DNA from: Pseudonocardia kujensis | GTDB taxonomy: Bacteria > Actinomycetota > Actinomycetes > Mycobacteriales > Pseudonocardiaceae | Direction of reading: 5' to 3' | DNA: 41,431 nucleotides | Assembly (NCBI RefSeq): GCF_021283305.1 | Contig: NZ_JAJSOK010000067.1 | Coordinates: 1-41,431, forward strand | In this document: one piece after another, positions 23,686 through 31,318 of the stretch | How the letters are laid out: each line of letters opens with the position of its first letter | Numbering within the stretch: the stretch's first letter is position 1 | The notes under the pieces: model-generated | Seen by the model: only the letters and a program-made list of their open reading frames with translations | What the model was told of the DNA's origin: nothing | Database searches by the model: none | Translations under genes and position numbers: made by a program

Positions 23686-25098
23686 GTGTCCAGGCTACAG
23701 CCTGGGCCGGATAAGACGCGAGCGCGACACGGGGCGATATCTGCCTGCCCGGATCAGGAACCAGCACCTGATGCCGCGTCGGGCTGGTGCCTGCCCTGCT
23801 ACGAACAAGGCGCGTTCACGCTTGCATCTGGTTCCAGCACATCGACCTGTGTCCTGCACGGCGAGCTCCTCGCCGAGGGCATCCCCCCAGCCCGGCTTTT
23901 CGCCCGCACAACCGTGCAAGACGCACCCCGAGCTCCGCGTGGCGCTGCGTATCGGGCGAAGCCAGCCGGCCCGACAAGCGGCCCCGGCCGTGCAGCGCGT
24001 CCGGGCGCACGAGCCCGCGCCCGAGCGCGCGCCATGGCCCACGGCCGGGAGCGCGCCCGGCGCCGCATGGAGCAAGGCTGCTACCGGCCGCACCCGGGCT
24101 GGCGAAACTTCATCGCCGCCGGCCACCGTGTGTTGACCTCCCAAGCCGAGGCCCTCAGCTACCTCGCACGTCGCGTTGACGACGAGGAATGGCGTAGCGA
24201 CAAGCGGCGCAGCTGGAGCCTGGTCCTGCGCCAGCTGGTTCGCTGCATGGACTGGGAGACCGGGCTGATCGCCGGTGTGACAGCCGAGCGGCTCGGGGAG
24301 GCCGGCGGCCGTTCCGAGCGAACAGTCTCTCGGGTACTGGCGTGGGCGCGTGACCTCGGCGTGCTCGTGGTCGTCGAGTGCGGTGCCTCCGCCGAGTTCC
24401 TGGGCACCGACGTCGGGCGTACACCGACATACGCGCTGGTCACCACCGACCCCCCGCCAGCTCGTAGCGAGATCGAGTCCCCTGTGGATGAAAGTGGCGA
24501 CCTCCCCAAATCTCTCGTTGACATTAAGCCCTCGCTTCGCGGCGAACGGGCTCAACTCACCTCGACCCGCAAGTGGCCAGCCCACGCCGTCCCCGACAAT
24601 CCTCAATCCAGAAACGCAGCAACCCTCACCTTGCTCTCACGTCTCGGCCTAGAAGGCCGAAAAGCCGGCAAGATCAAGATTTGGCGTGCCCGGGCTCTCC
24701 TGAAGCGGTGGTGGAACGCCGGGGCCAGCGTTGCCGGCCTGCTCTACGCCGTCGAGTTCCACCCCGACCGCCGCGACGTCTCCCGCGGGGACATCGGGCG
24801 GGGGGTCAACGACCCGATCGCGGTTCTCGGCGCGAGACTGCGTCCCTGGCAGGGCAGGCTCAACGAGCTGCCCGGTCACGTGATCGGACACCGCATGAGC
24901 GTGCCGGCGCGTCCGACCGAAACGCCGCTTCTTGCTGCGCAAACCGTGGCCGAGCCCGCCGCACGCGCCATGGCACGAGAAGCCCTGCGCCAGCACCTCG
25001 ACGGGCTACGCGAGAAGCGACGTGCACAGCACCAGCTCACGCAGAGGCCCGCCATGCTGCCCGTCCCCAGCCGGGCCTACGACAGGAGCCGGCGATGA
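23686..25098 (+). CDS. Candidate plasmid replication initiator (winged-helix)
   Basis: A 470-residue protein. The first 60 residues hold a Cys/His-containing segment (GWCLPCYEQG), followed by a low-complexity Ala/Arg stretch (about 95-130). Then comes a helix-rich domain (YLARRVDDEEWRSDKRRSWS, LVLRQLVRCMDWETG) with a clear helix-turn-helix (GVTAERLGEAGGRSERTVSR, VLAWARDLGVLVVVE). The C-terminal half (GKIKIWRARALLKRWWNAGA, VAGLLYAVEFHPD) is typical of actinobacterial plasmid Rep-like proteins. GTG 23686 follows AAGAAGGGGCG. It overlaps the DnaB-like gene by four bases, which supports a role in loading that helicase. A transcriptional regulator is the alternative. Confidence 0.6.
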   Translation: MSRLQPGPDKTRARHGAISACPDQEPAPDAASGWCLPCYEQGAFTLASGSSTSTCVLHGELLAEGIPPARLFARTTVQDAPRAPRGAAYRAKPAGPTSGPGRAARPGARARARARAMAHGRERARRRMEQGCYRPHPGWRNFIAAGHRVLTSQAEALSYLARRVDDEEWRSDKRRSWSLVLRQLVRCMDWETGLIAGVTAERLGEAGGRSERTVSRVLAWARDLGVLVVVECGASAEFLGTDVGRTPTYALVTTDPPPARSEIESPVDESGDLPKSLVDIKPSLRGERAQLTSTRKWPAHAVPDNPQSRNAATLTLLSRLGLEGRKAGKIKIWRARALLKRWWNAGASVAGLLYAVEFHPDRRDVSRGDIGRGVNDPIAVLGARLRPWQGRLNELPGHVIGHRMSVPARPTETPLLAAQTVAEPAARAMAREALRQHLDGLREKRRAQHQLTQRPAMLPVPSRAYDRSRR

Positions 25099-26537
25099 CG
25101 ACCAGCCCGAGCTCCACGCCACTGTGGGCGGAGTCTTCGGCTACGGATCGGACGCCTGCAAGCTCGGTCAGTCGCCGCCCGTGGGCGGATGAAGGTGGTA
25201 CTTCGGGCGACCGTCAACCTCCGCAGGACCTCACGGCCGAGCAGTCCGTGTTGGGCGGGATGCTGCTGAGCAAGGACGCGATCGCGGACGTGGTGGAGGT
25301 GCTGCGGCCGGACGACTTCTACCGGCCCGCGCACCAGACGGTCTACGACTGCATCCTCGACCTCTACGGCCGCGGTGAGCCGGCCGATGCGGTCACGGTG
25401 TCGGCGGAGCTGCAGCGCCGTGGCGAGCTGATCCGGCTCGGTGGCGCGCCGTATCTGCACACGCTGATCGCGACGGTGCCCACGGCGGCGAACGCGGCGT
25501 ACTACGCCGAGATCGTCGCGGAGAAGGCCACGCTGCGGCGGCTGGTCGAGGCGGGCACGCGGATCGTGCAGCTGGGCTATCACGGGGCCGAGGGCGCCGA
25601 GGTCGAGGAGGTCGTCGACCGGGCGCAGGCGGCGATCTACGAGGTCACCGAGCGGTCCACGAGCGAGGACTACGTCGCGCTCGAGGAGCTGCTGCAGCCG
25701 ACCATGGACGAGATCGACGCGATCGCCTCCCGGGGCGGGGTGTCGCTGGGCGTGCCGACCGGGTTCGCCGATCTCGACGCGTGCACCAACGGGCTGCACC
25801 CGGGGCAGATGATCGTCGTCGCGGCGCGGCCGGGTCTGGGCAAGTCCACGCTCGGGCTGGACTTCGCGCGGTCGTGCTCGATCAAGCATCAGATGACCAG
25901 CGCGGTGTTCTCGCTGGAGATGAGCAAGTCCGAGATCGTGATGCGGTTGCTGTCGGCGGAGGCGCGGATCCGGCTGGCGGACATGCGTGCGGGCCGGATG
26001 AGCGACGACGACTGGACGCGGATGGCGCGGCGCATGTCGGAGATCTCCGAGGCGCCGCTGTTCATCGACGACTCGCCGAACCTGACGCTGATGGAGATCC
26101 GGGCCAAGGCGCGCCGGCTCAAGCAGCGCAACGACCTGAAGCTGATCATCCTGGACTACCTGCAGCTGATGACCTCGGGGCGCAAGGTCGAGTCCCGCCA
26201 GCAGGAGGTCTCGGAGTTCTCCCGGCAGATCAAGCTGCTGGCCAAGGAGCTCGAGGTGCCGGTGGTGGCGATCAGCCAGCTCAACCGCGGTCCCGAGCAG
26301 CGCACGGACAAGCGGCCGATGATCTCCGACCTGCGCGAGTCCGGCTCGATCGAGCAGGACGCGGACATGGTCATCCTGCTGCACCGGCCCGACGCGTTCG
26401 AACGGGACGACCCGCGCGCGGGCGAGGCGGACCTGATCCTGGCCAAGCACCGTAACGGCCCCACCAACACCATCACGGTGGCCCACCAGCTGCACTACAG
26501 CCGCTTCACCGACCTGGCCAATCCTAGACGCCGCTAG
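25095..26537 (+). CDS. dnaB: DnaB-family replicative helicase (plasmid copy)
   Basis: A 480-residue hexameric 5'-3' DNA helicase. After a 40-residue low-complexity lead, the DnaB N-terminal domain (LTAEQSVLGGMLLSKDAIAD, RPDDFYRPAHQTVYDCILDL) runs to about 150. The RecA-like core has Walker A ARPGLGKST at 244-252, FSLEMSKSE near 272, Walker B IILDYLQL at 351-358, SQLNRGPEQR near 394 and RESGSIEQDAD near 414, the full set of active-site motifs. No intein is present. ATG 25095 overlaps the Rep stop (ATGA). GC-rich codon use is stronger than in the Rep gene, suggesting the helicase was captured from a chromosome. It probably replaces or supplements the host helicase during plasmid replication. 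Confidence 0.9.
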   Translation: MTTSPSSTPLWAESSATDRTPASSVSRRPWADEGGTSGDRQPPQDLTAEQSVLGGMLLSKDAIADVVEVLRPDDFYRPAHQTVYDCILDLYGRGEPADAVTVSAELQRRGELIRLGGAPYLHTLIATVPTAANAAYYAEIVAEKATLRRLVEAGTRIVQLGYHGAEGAEVEEVVDRAQAAIYEVTERSTSEDYVALEELLQPTMDEIDAIASRGGVSLGVPTGFADLDACTNGLHPGQMIVVAARPGLGKSTLGLDFARSCSIKHQMTSAVFSLEMSKSEIVMRLLSAEARIRLADMRAGRMSDDDWTRMARRMSEISEAPLFIDDSPNLTLMEIRAKARRLKQRNDLKLIILDYLQLMTSGRKVESRQQEVSEFSRQIKLLAKELEVPVVAISQLNRGPEQRTDKRPMISDLRESGSIEQDADMVILLHRPDAFERDDPRAGEADLILAKHRNGPTNTITVAHQLHYSRFTDLANPRRR

Positions 26538-26577
26538 AAAACGCTCCAACTGATCCCGCCGCAGAAGGACGAAGAAG

Positions 26578-26787
26578 TCAGCGAGCGGTGCTGGCTTCCA
26601 GGAGGCGCAGCCAGATGCCGTTCTTGGTCTGCACGAGATCCAGCTCGCTGCCCGCAACGCAGGAGCCGGTCGCGCGGTGGGCATCGAACAGCGCCGCGTC
26701 ATCGAAGGTCTGACAGCAGCAGCGGCAGTGCGCGCGGTCCATCCCCACCCACACGCTGCCGCACGCCCGACAGCGCTGCGTCGCCAT
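26578..26787 (-). CDS. Small FDxHR-type zinc-finger protein
   Basis: A 69-residue protein with CRACG, then HCRCCCQTFDDAALFDAHRATGSC: two Cys pairs followed by the FD...HR sequence of the phage- and plasmid-borne FDxHR zinc-finger family. DNA or protein binding is likely but the function is unknown. It lies convergent to dnaB and divergent from lsr2. ATG 26787 is preferred because the Cys motif follows at once; an in-frame ATG at 26805 is possible, and neither has a strong ribosome site. Confidence 0.65.
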   Translation of the reverse strand: MATQRCRACGSVWVGMDRAHCRCCCQTFDDAALFDAHRATGSCVAGSELDLVQTKNGIWLRLLEASTAR

Positions 26788-26990
26788 CTCGGGCCTATCC
26801 CGCATGACCGGGAAAAGTACCGCACATCGCGCGCTGTGACGGACGACCCGCCGTATGTGGTACGCATCCTAAGATCAGCGCCGGTCCCTGATCGGCATCA
26901 GAAGCCCCGTCCGTGTGGTCGACTTGCCGCAAGCTTATTGTTGCCGTAGAAACGGAACCGAACCTCTTAAGAAGCCGAGTGAGGACACGA

Positions 26991-27335
26991 GTGGCTCGAC
27001 ACGTCCAGACCGCCCTGGTCGACGATATCGACGGCGGCCCCGCCGATGAAACCGTCGCGTTCAGCTGGAACGGAACATCCTACGAGATCGATCTTTCCCG
27101 CAAGAACGCCGACGCGCTGCGCGCGCTGCTTGAGCCCTACATCAAAGCTGGCCGTCACATCCGCTCCCGCGCAGCCCGCCCCGCCGGCGGTCGCTCGCGG
27201 TCGACCACCACCAGCAGCAAACAGCGGAACCAGGCGATCCGCGAATGGGCACGCGCGCAAGGCCTGCAGATCGCCGAACGCGGACGCATCCCCATCGAGA
27301 TCATGCTGCGTTACGAGAATCGGCAGCAGGGCTGA
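26991..27335 (+). CDS. lsr2: Lsr2-family nucleoid-associated protein
   Basis: A 114-residue H-NS-like protein that bridges AT-rich DNA and silences foreign genes. The N-terminal dimerisation domain is clear (VQTALVDDIDGGPADETVAF, WNGTSYEIDLSRKNADALRA). A basic Ser/Thr linker leads to the C-terminal DNA-binding domain with IREWARAQGL and the AT-hook-like RGR at 97-99 (AERGRIPIEIMLRYE). GTG 26991 has GAGGACACGA before it. Plasmid-borne Lsr2 copies are thought to mask the plasmid from the host. The less GC-rich catabolic genes at 2.8-5.4 kb would be plausible targets. Confidence 0.9.
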   Translation: MARHVQTALVDDIDGGPADETVAFSWNGTSYEIDLSRKNADALRALLEPYIKAGRHIRSRAARPAGGRSRSTTTSSKQRNQAIREWARAQGLQIAERGRIPIEIMLRYENRQQG

Positions 27336-27435
27336 GTGCTAGGTCAGCGCCCCGCCGCCGCAGCATTTTCTACGATTTCAGCTCTGGGTGAGATGGGGCA
27401 AATTGTAGAGGCATTGGTCGATACTCGATCAATCA

Positions 27436-27591
27436 TTATTGCGTATCCTTCGGCGGAGTGGGAAGTGCCTGAAGGAGTCGCGGCAGGTCGTTGGTGACGG
27501 TAGTCCAGAGGATATGCAGGTCGATGTCGAGATAGTGGTGGATGAGCCGGTCCCGCATCCAAGCAGCCGTCAACCACGACACCGCTCCCAA
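27436..27591 (-). pseudogene. hepT: HepT (HEPN/DUF86) toxin, C-terminal remnant
   Basis: A 51-residue frame on the minus strand reads WMRDRLIHHYLDIDLHILWT then TVTNDLPRLLQALP. This is the C-terminal half of HepT, the HEPN RNase of the HepT/MntA system, and it keeps the RX4HXY motif (R-D-R-L-I-H-H-Y). The N-terminal helices and the MntA nucleotidyltransferase partner are missing; a stop codon lies just upstream. It points away from the Phd/Fic operon, whose operator begins six bases beyond its end. Confidence 0.75.
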
Positions 27592-27596
27592 CTAGA

Positions 27597-27619
27597 TGTG
27601 TACACAACTGTGTTAGCAT
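27597..27619 (+). promoter_or_regulatory. Operator and promoter of the Phd/Fic operon
   Basis: TGTGTACACA (27597-27606) is a perfect palindrome followed by a partial repeat (TGTGTTAGCA). Phd-type antitoxins bind such sites to repress their own operon. A -10-like TAGCAT at 27614-27619 lies 7 bases before the GTG, so the transcript may be nearly leaderless. Confidence 0.55.
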
Positions 27620-27625
27620 GGGAGG

Positions 27626-27949
27626 GTGGCTACGCCGGAGATCCTCAGTGTGCGGGAGTTCCGCGCCGGGTTGACCGGCGTGCTCAAGCAGGTGCAGGAG
27701 CCGGGCGCTGGCCCGGTGTTCGTCGGAGCCCATCGCAAAGCGGAGGCGGTCGTGATGTCGGTGGAGCAGTACGAGCAGCTGCAGGCCGCCGCGGTCCGCC
27801 GCGAGGCGGTCGCCGAGGCGCTCGCCTCCGTGCGCGCCGAGGGCCTCGAGCCCAGCCCGGAGGCTTTGGAGCGGTTTCAGGCGGTGGCCGAGGGGCGGAT
27901 GACGCCCGAGGAGGCCCTGGAGAAGGCGCTGGCGCCCTACCGCAGGTGA
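27626..27949 (+). CDS. Phd/YefM-type antitoxin with VbhA-like Fic-inhibitory motif
   Basis: A 107-residue antitoxin in two parts. Residues 1-60 are a Phd/YefM DNA-binding domain (ILSVREFRAGLTGVLKQVQE, VFVGAHRKAEAVVMSVEQYE). Residues 60-107 (EALASVRAEGLEPSPEALER, FQAVAEGRMTPEEALEKALA) resemble VbhA. The stretch S68-V-R-A-E72-G73 fits the SxxxE(G/N) motif, whose Glu blocks the ATP pocket of class I Fic toxins. GTG 27626 follows GGGAGG immediately. The gene overlaps the toxin (GTGA), and tight coupling is typical of toxin-antitoxin pairs. It should both repress the operon and inhibit the toxin. Confidence 0.8.
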   Translation: MATPEILSVREFRAGLTGVLKQVQEPGAGPVFVGAHRKAEAVVMSVEQYEQLQAAAVRREAVAEALASVRAEGLEPSPEALERFQAVAEGRMTPEEALEKALAPYRR

Positions 27950-28710
27950 GCCAGCCCGACCCCTACACCGACCCCCGCACCGGGCTGCTGCGCAACAAGC
28001 TCGGGATCACCGACGCCGTCGAGCTCGACCGGGTCGAAGCCGAGGTCACCGGTCTGCGCCTGGTCCAGCTCCGCGAGCATCCTCTGCCCGGCAGCTACGA
28101 CCTGGCCCACCTGCAGGCCTTCCACCGGTTCATCTTCGGCGACCTCTACGACTGGGCCGGCCAGCTGCGCACCGTCGCGATCGCCAAGGAAGACCTGTTC
28201 TGCCTACCACAGCACCTCGTCGGCTTCGCCGAGGACATCTTCGGCAAGCTCGCCCGCCGCGACCACCACCTGCGCGGACTGGACCGGGCAGAGTTCCTGG
28301 ACAAGCTCGCCGAGCTGCTCGGCGACATCAACGCGCTACACCCGTTCCGTGAAGGGAACGGTCGCGCCCAGTGCGCCTTTCTAGCCCAGCTCGCCCGCGA
28401 CGCCGGCCATCCGCTGCGCTGGGAAGCGATGGACCCCGACACCAACATCGCAGCCTCCCAGGCCGCGCACCGCGGCGACGTCGAGCCCCTGCGGCGGATG
28501 CTCGAGCAACTCGTGGCCGACCCCCAGGCGCCAGCAGCGAGCGAGACCGTCAGGCCCGGGCATCCGGCCACGACCGCCGGGACGACCTTCACCCTGCCGG
28601 GGGAAAGCCGCGGGAATTCTCAAGGCGGGAAGGCCCAGCGCTCACCCCGACCGCCGCAGTCGCGGCGGCGCTCTCCCGAGCACGGCCGCGGCTCCGGTCA
28701 GTCCCGGTAG
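27946..28710 (+). CDS. Fic-domain AMP-transferase toxin with altered motif
   Basis: A 254-residue protein. The Fic fold occupies about residues 5-200 (LLRNKLGITDAVELDRVEAE, FHRFIFGDLYDWAGQLRTVA with the flap region, LLGDINALHPFREGNGRAQC). Fic toxins transfer AMP to target proteins such as topoisomerase subunits. The active-site motif HPFREGNGRAQC (132-143) keeps His132, Glu136, Asn138 and Arg140. The second conserved Arg (HxFx(D/E)GNGRxxR) is Cys143, encoded TGC, one transition from CGC. The last 50 residues are a basic, Pro/Arg/Ser-rich tail. GTG 27946 overlaps the antitoxin stop. It could be less active, or escape Glu-based inhibition. Confidence 0.85.
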   Translation: MSQPDPYTDPRTGLLRNKLGITDAVELDRVEAEVTGLRLVQLREHPLPGSYDLAHLQAFHRFIFGDLYDWAGQLRTVAIAKEDLFCLPQHLVGFAEDIFGKLARRDHHLRGLDRAEFLDKLAELLGDINALHPFREGNGRAQCAFLAQLARDAGHPLRWEAMDPDTNIAASQAAHRGDVEPLRRMLEQLVADPQAPAASETVRPGHPATTAGTTFTLPGESRGNSQGGKAQRSPRPPQSRRRSPEHGRGSGQSR

Positions 28711-28762
28711 GCGCTCGCTCGGCAGGACACGATCATCTGGCTGCAACTGTGTCCGGAGGGAG

Positions 28763-28788
28763 TGCCCGGGTGATCAACCGGGCATTTT
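28763..28788 (+). terminator. Intrinsic terminator of the Fic operon
   Basis: TGCCCGG-N8-CCGGGCA followed by TTTT, about 50 bases after the Fic stop and at the 3' end of the convergent gene. Confidence 0.7.
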
Positions 28789-29119
28789 ATCCGTTGGAAG
28801 CAGGGCGGTTCGCGAACTCGTCCGGCCTGGGTATCCCGGCCTGGCTGAGTCTGAACCGAGCGGCTTCCCGTAGCGGCTCGTCGAAGAGCTCGCGCCAGCG
28901 AGCACGCAGTACACAGGCCTCGACAGACCACCACAACTGGCCGAGCTCGGCGAGCCGGCGGAACCCCAACGCTCCGTCAGGATCTGCGCTGATGATCAGC
29001 TTCCGAGTGAACGAGCATGCGTCTTCACCCGACATCTCGGCAATCGCCTGCTCGAAGCGGTTCGGCGGATAGCTGGTGTCGTGCTGGGCCCACACGATCT
29101 CCCGAGCCCTGGCCGCGAG
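28787..29119 (-). CDS. Hypothetical protein, N-terminus cut off by IS1380
   Basis: The minus-strand frame reads REIVWAQHDTSYPPNRFEQA, SGEDACSFTRKLIISADPDG and LWWSVEACVLRARWRELFDE to a stop at 28787. Composition and codon use look genuine, but I do not recognise the family. Upstream of about 29119 the frame runs into IS1380 sequence, so the true start is lost and only about 110 C-terminal residues remain. It is probably not expressed as a normal protein. Confidence 0.5.
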   Translation of the reverse strand, partial: LAARAREIVWAQHDTSYPPNRFEQAIAEMSGEDACSFTRKLIISADPDGALGFRRLAELGQLWWSVEACVLRARWRELFDEPLREAARFRLSQAGIPRPDEFANRPASNG

Positions 29120-30226
29120 CTGGACGTGCTCGTCATCGACCTCGACGCCTCGATCGTGATCTGCCACTCGGAGAAGGAGCAGGCCGCCCCGACGTTCAAG
29201 GGGACCTTCGGCTACCACCCGCTCGCGTTCTGCGACAACACCGCCGAGGCCCTGGCGGGGCTGCTGCGCCGTGGCAACGCCGCGCGAACACCGCCGCCGA
29301 CCACATCAGCGTGCTCGACGCCGCGCTCGCCCAGCTCCCCGACGCCCACCGCCACGGCCAGAAGATCCTGATCCGCACCGACACCGCCGGCTGCAGCAAA
29401 GCGTTCCTTGCCCACATCCGCGCCCGGCGTGAACAGGGGGTGGCAGCCGAGTTCTCCGTCGGGTGGGCGATCACGACCGCGAACGCGCCGCCCTCGCGAT
29501 GATCCCGAAGCAGGTCTGGGCGGATGCGGTCGATGCCGACGGCGGCCACCGCGACGGCGCCGGTTTGGCCGAGATCACCGGGCTCCTGCCTGCTGCGGCA
29601 CTGGACGGCTACCCGGACGGGACGCGAGTGATCGTGCGTCGCGAACGACCGGACCCCGGCGCGCAGCTGGACCTCATGGACACCCGCGACGGCTGGCGCT
29701 ACACCGCGTTCGCCACCGACACCCGGGCCGGACAGCTCGCCTTCCTCGACGCCCGCCACCGCGCCCACGCCCGGGTCGAGGACCGCATCCGCACCGCCAA
29801 GGACACCGGGCTTGATCACTTCCCGTCGCGGACCTTCGCGATCAACGCCGCCTGGCTGACCGTGGTCATGCTCGCGGCTGATTTTCTGGCCTGGACCCAA
29901 CATCTCCTGCTCGACGGCGAGCTCGCGAAGGCCGAACCGAAGACACTGCGCTACCGCCTCCTACACGTCGCCGCCCGCCTCACCCGCGGTCAGCGACGGA
30001 CCTGGGTGCGGATCCAGCAGTCCTGGCCCTGGGCCCATGACCTGGCCGCCGCGTTCGCCCGCCTGCACGCCCTGCCCGTTCCCGCCAGCTGAATCCGCCC
30101 CCGATCACGACGAGCAGCACGGAGCACCCGGCAGAACAGCAGGCCGGACAGACCCGCACGCCCTGACACCACAACGACCCGGACAACCCATGCAGAAGAT
30201 CAACTACGGCGCTCGTGAATAGCCGG
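29120..30226 (+). pseudogene. IS1380-family transposase, truncated and frameshifted
   Basis: Three frames together give VLVIDLDASIVICHSEKEQA (first DDE Asp), APTFKGTFGYHPLAF, ANTAADHISVLDAALAQLPD, KILIRTDTAGCSKAFLAHI (second Asp), RVIVRRERPDPGAQLDL and RVEDRIRTAKDTGLDHFPSR (Glu) before the stop at 30092. This is the IS1380 order. The first 150 or so residues are absent, and frameshifts occur near 29275 and 29465. At 30207-30226 the sequence GCTCGTGAATAGCCGGG looks like the element's right terminal repeat. Confidence 0.85.
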
Positions 30227-30275
30227 GGTCAGTAGGGTGTCAGGGCGACGGCGCTGGTGGCCTGTTCCAGGGCGC

Positions 30276-31193
30276 TCAGGGGCGCACCCGGATGACGGTC
30301 TTGCCCTTGCGCCGCTCGGTCGAGTTGAGCGCGGGGATGGCCTCGTCGAGGGTCGCGACGGTTCCGACGTGGGTGCGAAGGCGCCCGTCTCGTACCCGGT
30401 CGACGATCTCCACCAGCTGAGTGGGAACGGACTCGACGACGAAGTCGACCGCCAGGCCTTCGACCGGGCGAGCCTCGACCGGTCCGACCACCGACACTAG
30501 CGTTCCGCCGGGGCGGATGAGGCTCGCTGAGCGCCTTTGGACAGCCCCGCCGATGACATCGAAGACCAGGTCGACCCCGCCGATGTCCCCGAGATCTTCG
30601 TGGTCGAGATCGAGGAACTCGTTCGCGCCGAAGTCGAGCGCCGCCTGGCGATCCGCCGCCCGACCGGTACCGATGACGTAGGCGCCGAACTCGCGGGCGA
30701 GCTGGGTCACCACAGATCCGACCGCGCCGGCGGCGCCGTGGGCCAGGACGGTCTGCCCTGCCTGAAGACGACCGTGCTGGAACAGGCCCTGCCACGCGGT
30801 CAGGCCGGAGATCGGCAGGCTGGCGCCCACGGTGAAGTCGACGTTCCCCGGCAGCGGCGCAAGGTTGCGTGCCTCCACGGCCGCGTACTCGGCCAGCGTT
30901 CCATCGCGGTGCCAGTCCGTGATCCCAAAGACCCGCTGGCCCAGCGAGAGTCCCGTCGTGCCGTAGCCGAGGGAGGCGACTACGCCGGCGAACTCGTGGC
31001 CGATGATCGCCGGGACGCGATCGTGGCCGGCGCGATCGACCCAGGTCGAGGGCCAGTCCCACTCTGCGGGGACGAAGCCCGACGCGTGGACCTCGACGAC
31101 GACGTCGTTGATGGCCGGCCTCGGCTCGGGCCGCTCGGTGAGGGTGATCCCGGCCGCTTCCGCTGCCTGATCCGTTGCGACGATCGCCTTCAT
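30276..31193 (-). CDS. NADP-dependent quinone oxidoreductase-like protein (MDR, zinc-free)
   Basis: A 305-residue medium-chain dehydrogenase/reductase. GroES-like N-terminal part with GHEFAGVVASLG near 65-76, no structural zinc Cys cluster. The Rossmann motif GAAGAVGS is at about 153-160 (VLAHGAAGAVGSVVTQLARE), and the family pattern FDVIGG and RPGGTLVSVVGP is present. Such enzymes reduce quinones or enones with NADPH, often in detoxification. ATG 31193 has GGAGG 5 bases upstream. It is divergent from a TetR regulator, with twin palindromes between them, so it is very likely repressed by that regulator. Confidence 0.85.
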   Translation of the reverse strand: MKAIVATDQAAEAAGITLTERPEPRPAINDVVVEVHASGFVPAEWDWPSTWVDRAGHDRVPAIIGHEFAGVVASLGYGTTGLSLGQRVFGITDWHRDGTLAEYAAVEARNLAPLPGNVDFTVGASLPISGLTAWQGLFQHGRLQAGQTVLAHGAAGAVGSVVTQLAREFGAYVIGTGRAADRQAALDFGANEFLDLDHEDLGDIGGVDLVFDVIGGAVQRRSASLIRPGGTLVSVVGPVEARPVEGLAVDFVVESVPTQLVEIVDRVRDGRLRTHVGTVATLDEAIPALNSTERRKGKTVIRVRP

Positions 31194-31238
31194 GGGTGCC
31201 TCCGTATGCGTGGGCGCCTGCTCCGTGCGCCCGGTTTT

Positions 31239-31254
31239 TGGGCTTGCTAGCCCA
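31239..31254. promoter_or_regulatory. TetR operator candidate 1 (TGGGCT-N4-AGCCCA)
   Basis: A perfect palindrome with 6-base arms, in the intergenic region nearer the oxidoreductase gene. An identical site lies 43 bases away. Confidence 0.75.
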
Positions 31255-31281
31255 CTGCGGCCAGTCAACTCGTCATGGTTG

Positions 31282-31297
31282 TGGGCTGTCAAGCCCA
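31282..31297. promoter_or_regulatory. TetR operator candidate 2 (TGGGCT-N4-AGCCCA)
   Basis: Same arms and spacing as the site at 31239-31254, on the regulator side, 21 bases before its ATG. It likely gives autoregulation. Confidence 0.75.
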
Positions 31298-31318
31298 ATT
31301 TGGGTTATCGTGTGGGTC

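Noticed and set aside
25077..26867. 596-residue minus-strand frame opposite dnaB
   Set aside because: The plus-strand DnaB has every helicase motif; the opposite frame is low-complexity Arg/His/Leu.
15016..27335. Integrative element (AICE/ICE) instead of plasmid backbone
   Set aside because: No integrase, excisionase, tRNA or attachment repeat is visible here; a plasmid is the simpler view, though the window is only part of the molecule.
31239..31297. Twin palindromes as transcription terminators
   Set aside because: They lie between divergent promoters, have only 6-base arms and are identical in sequence, which fits operators better.
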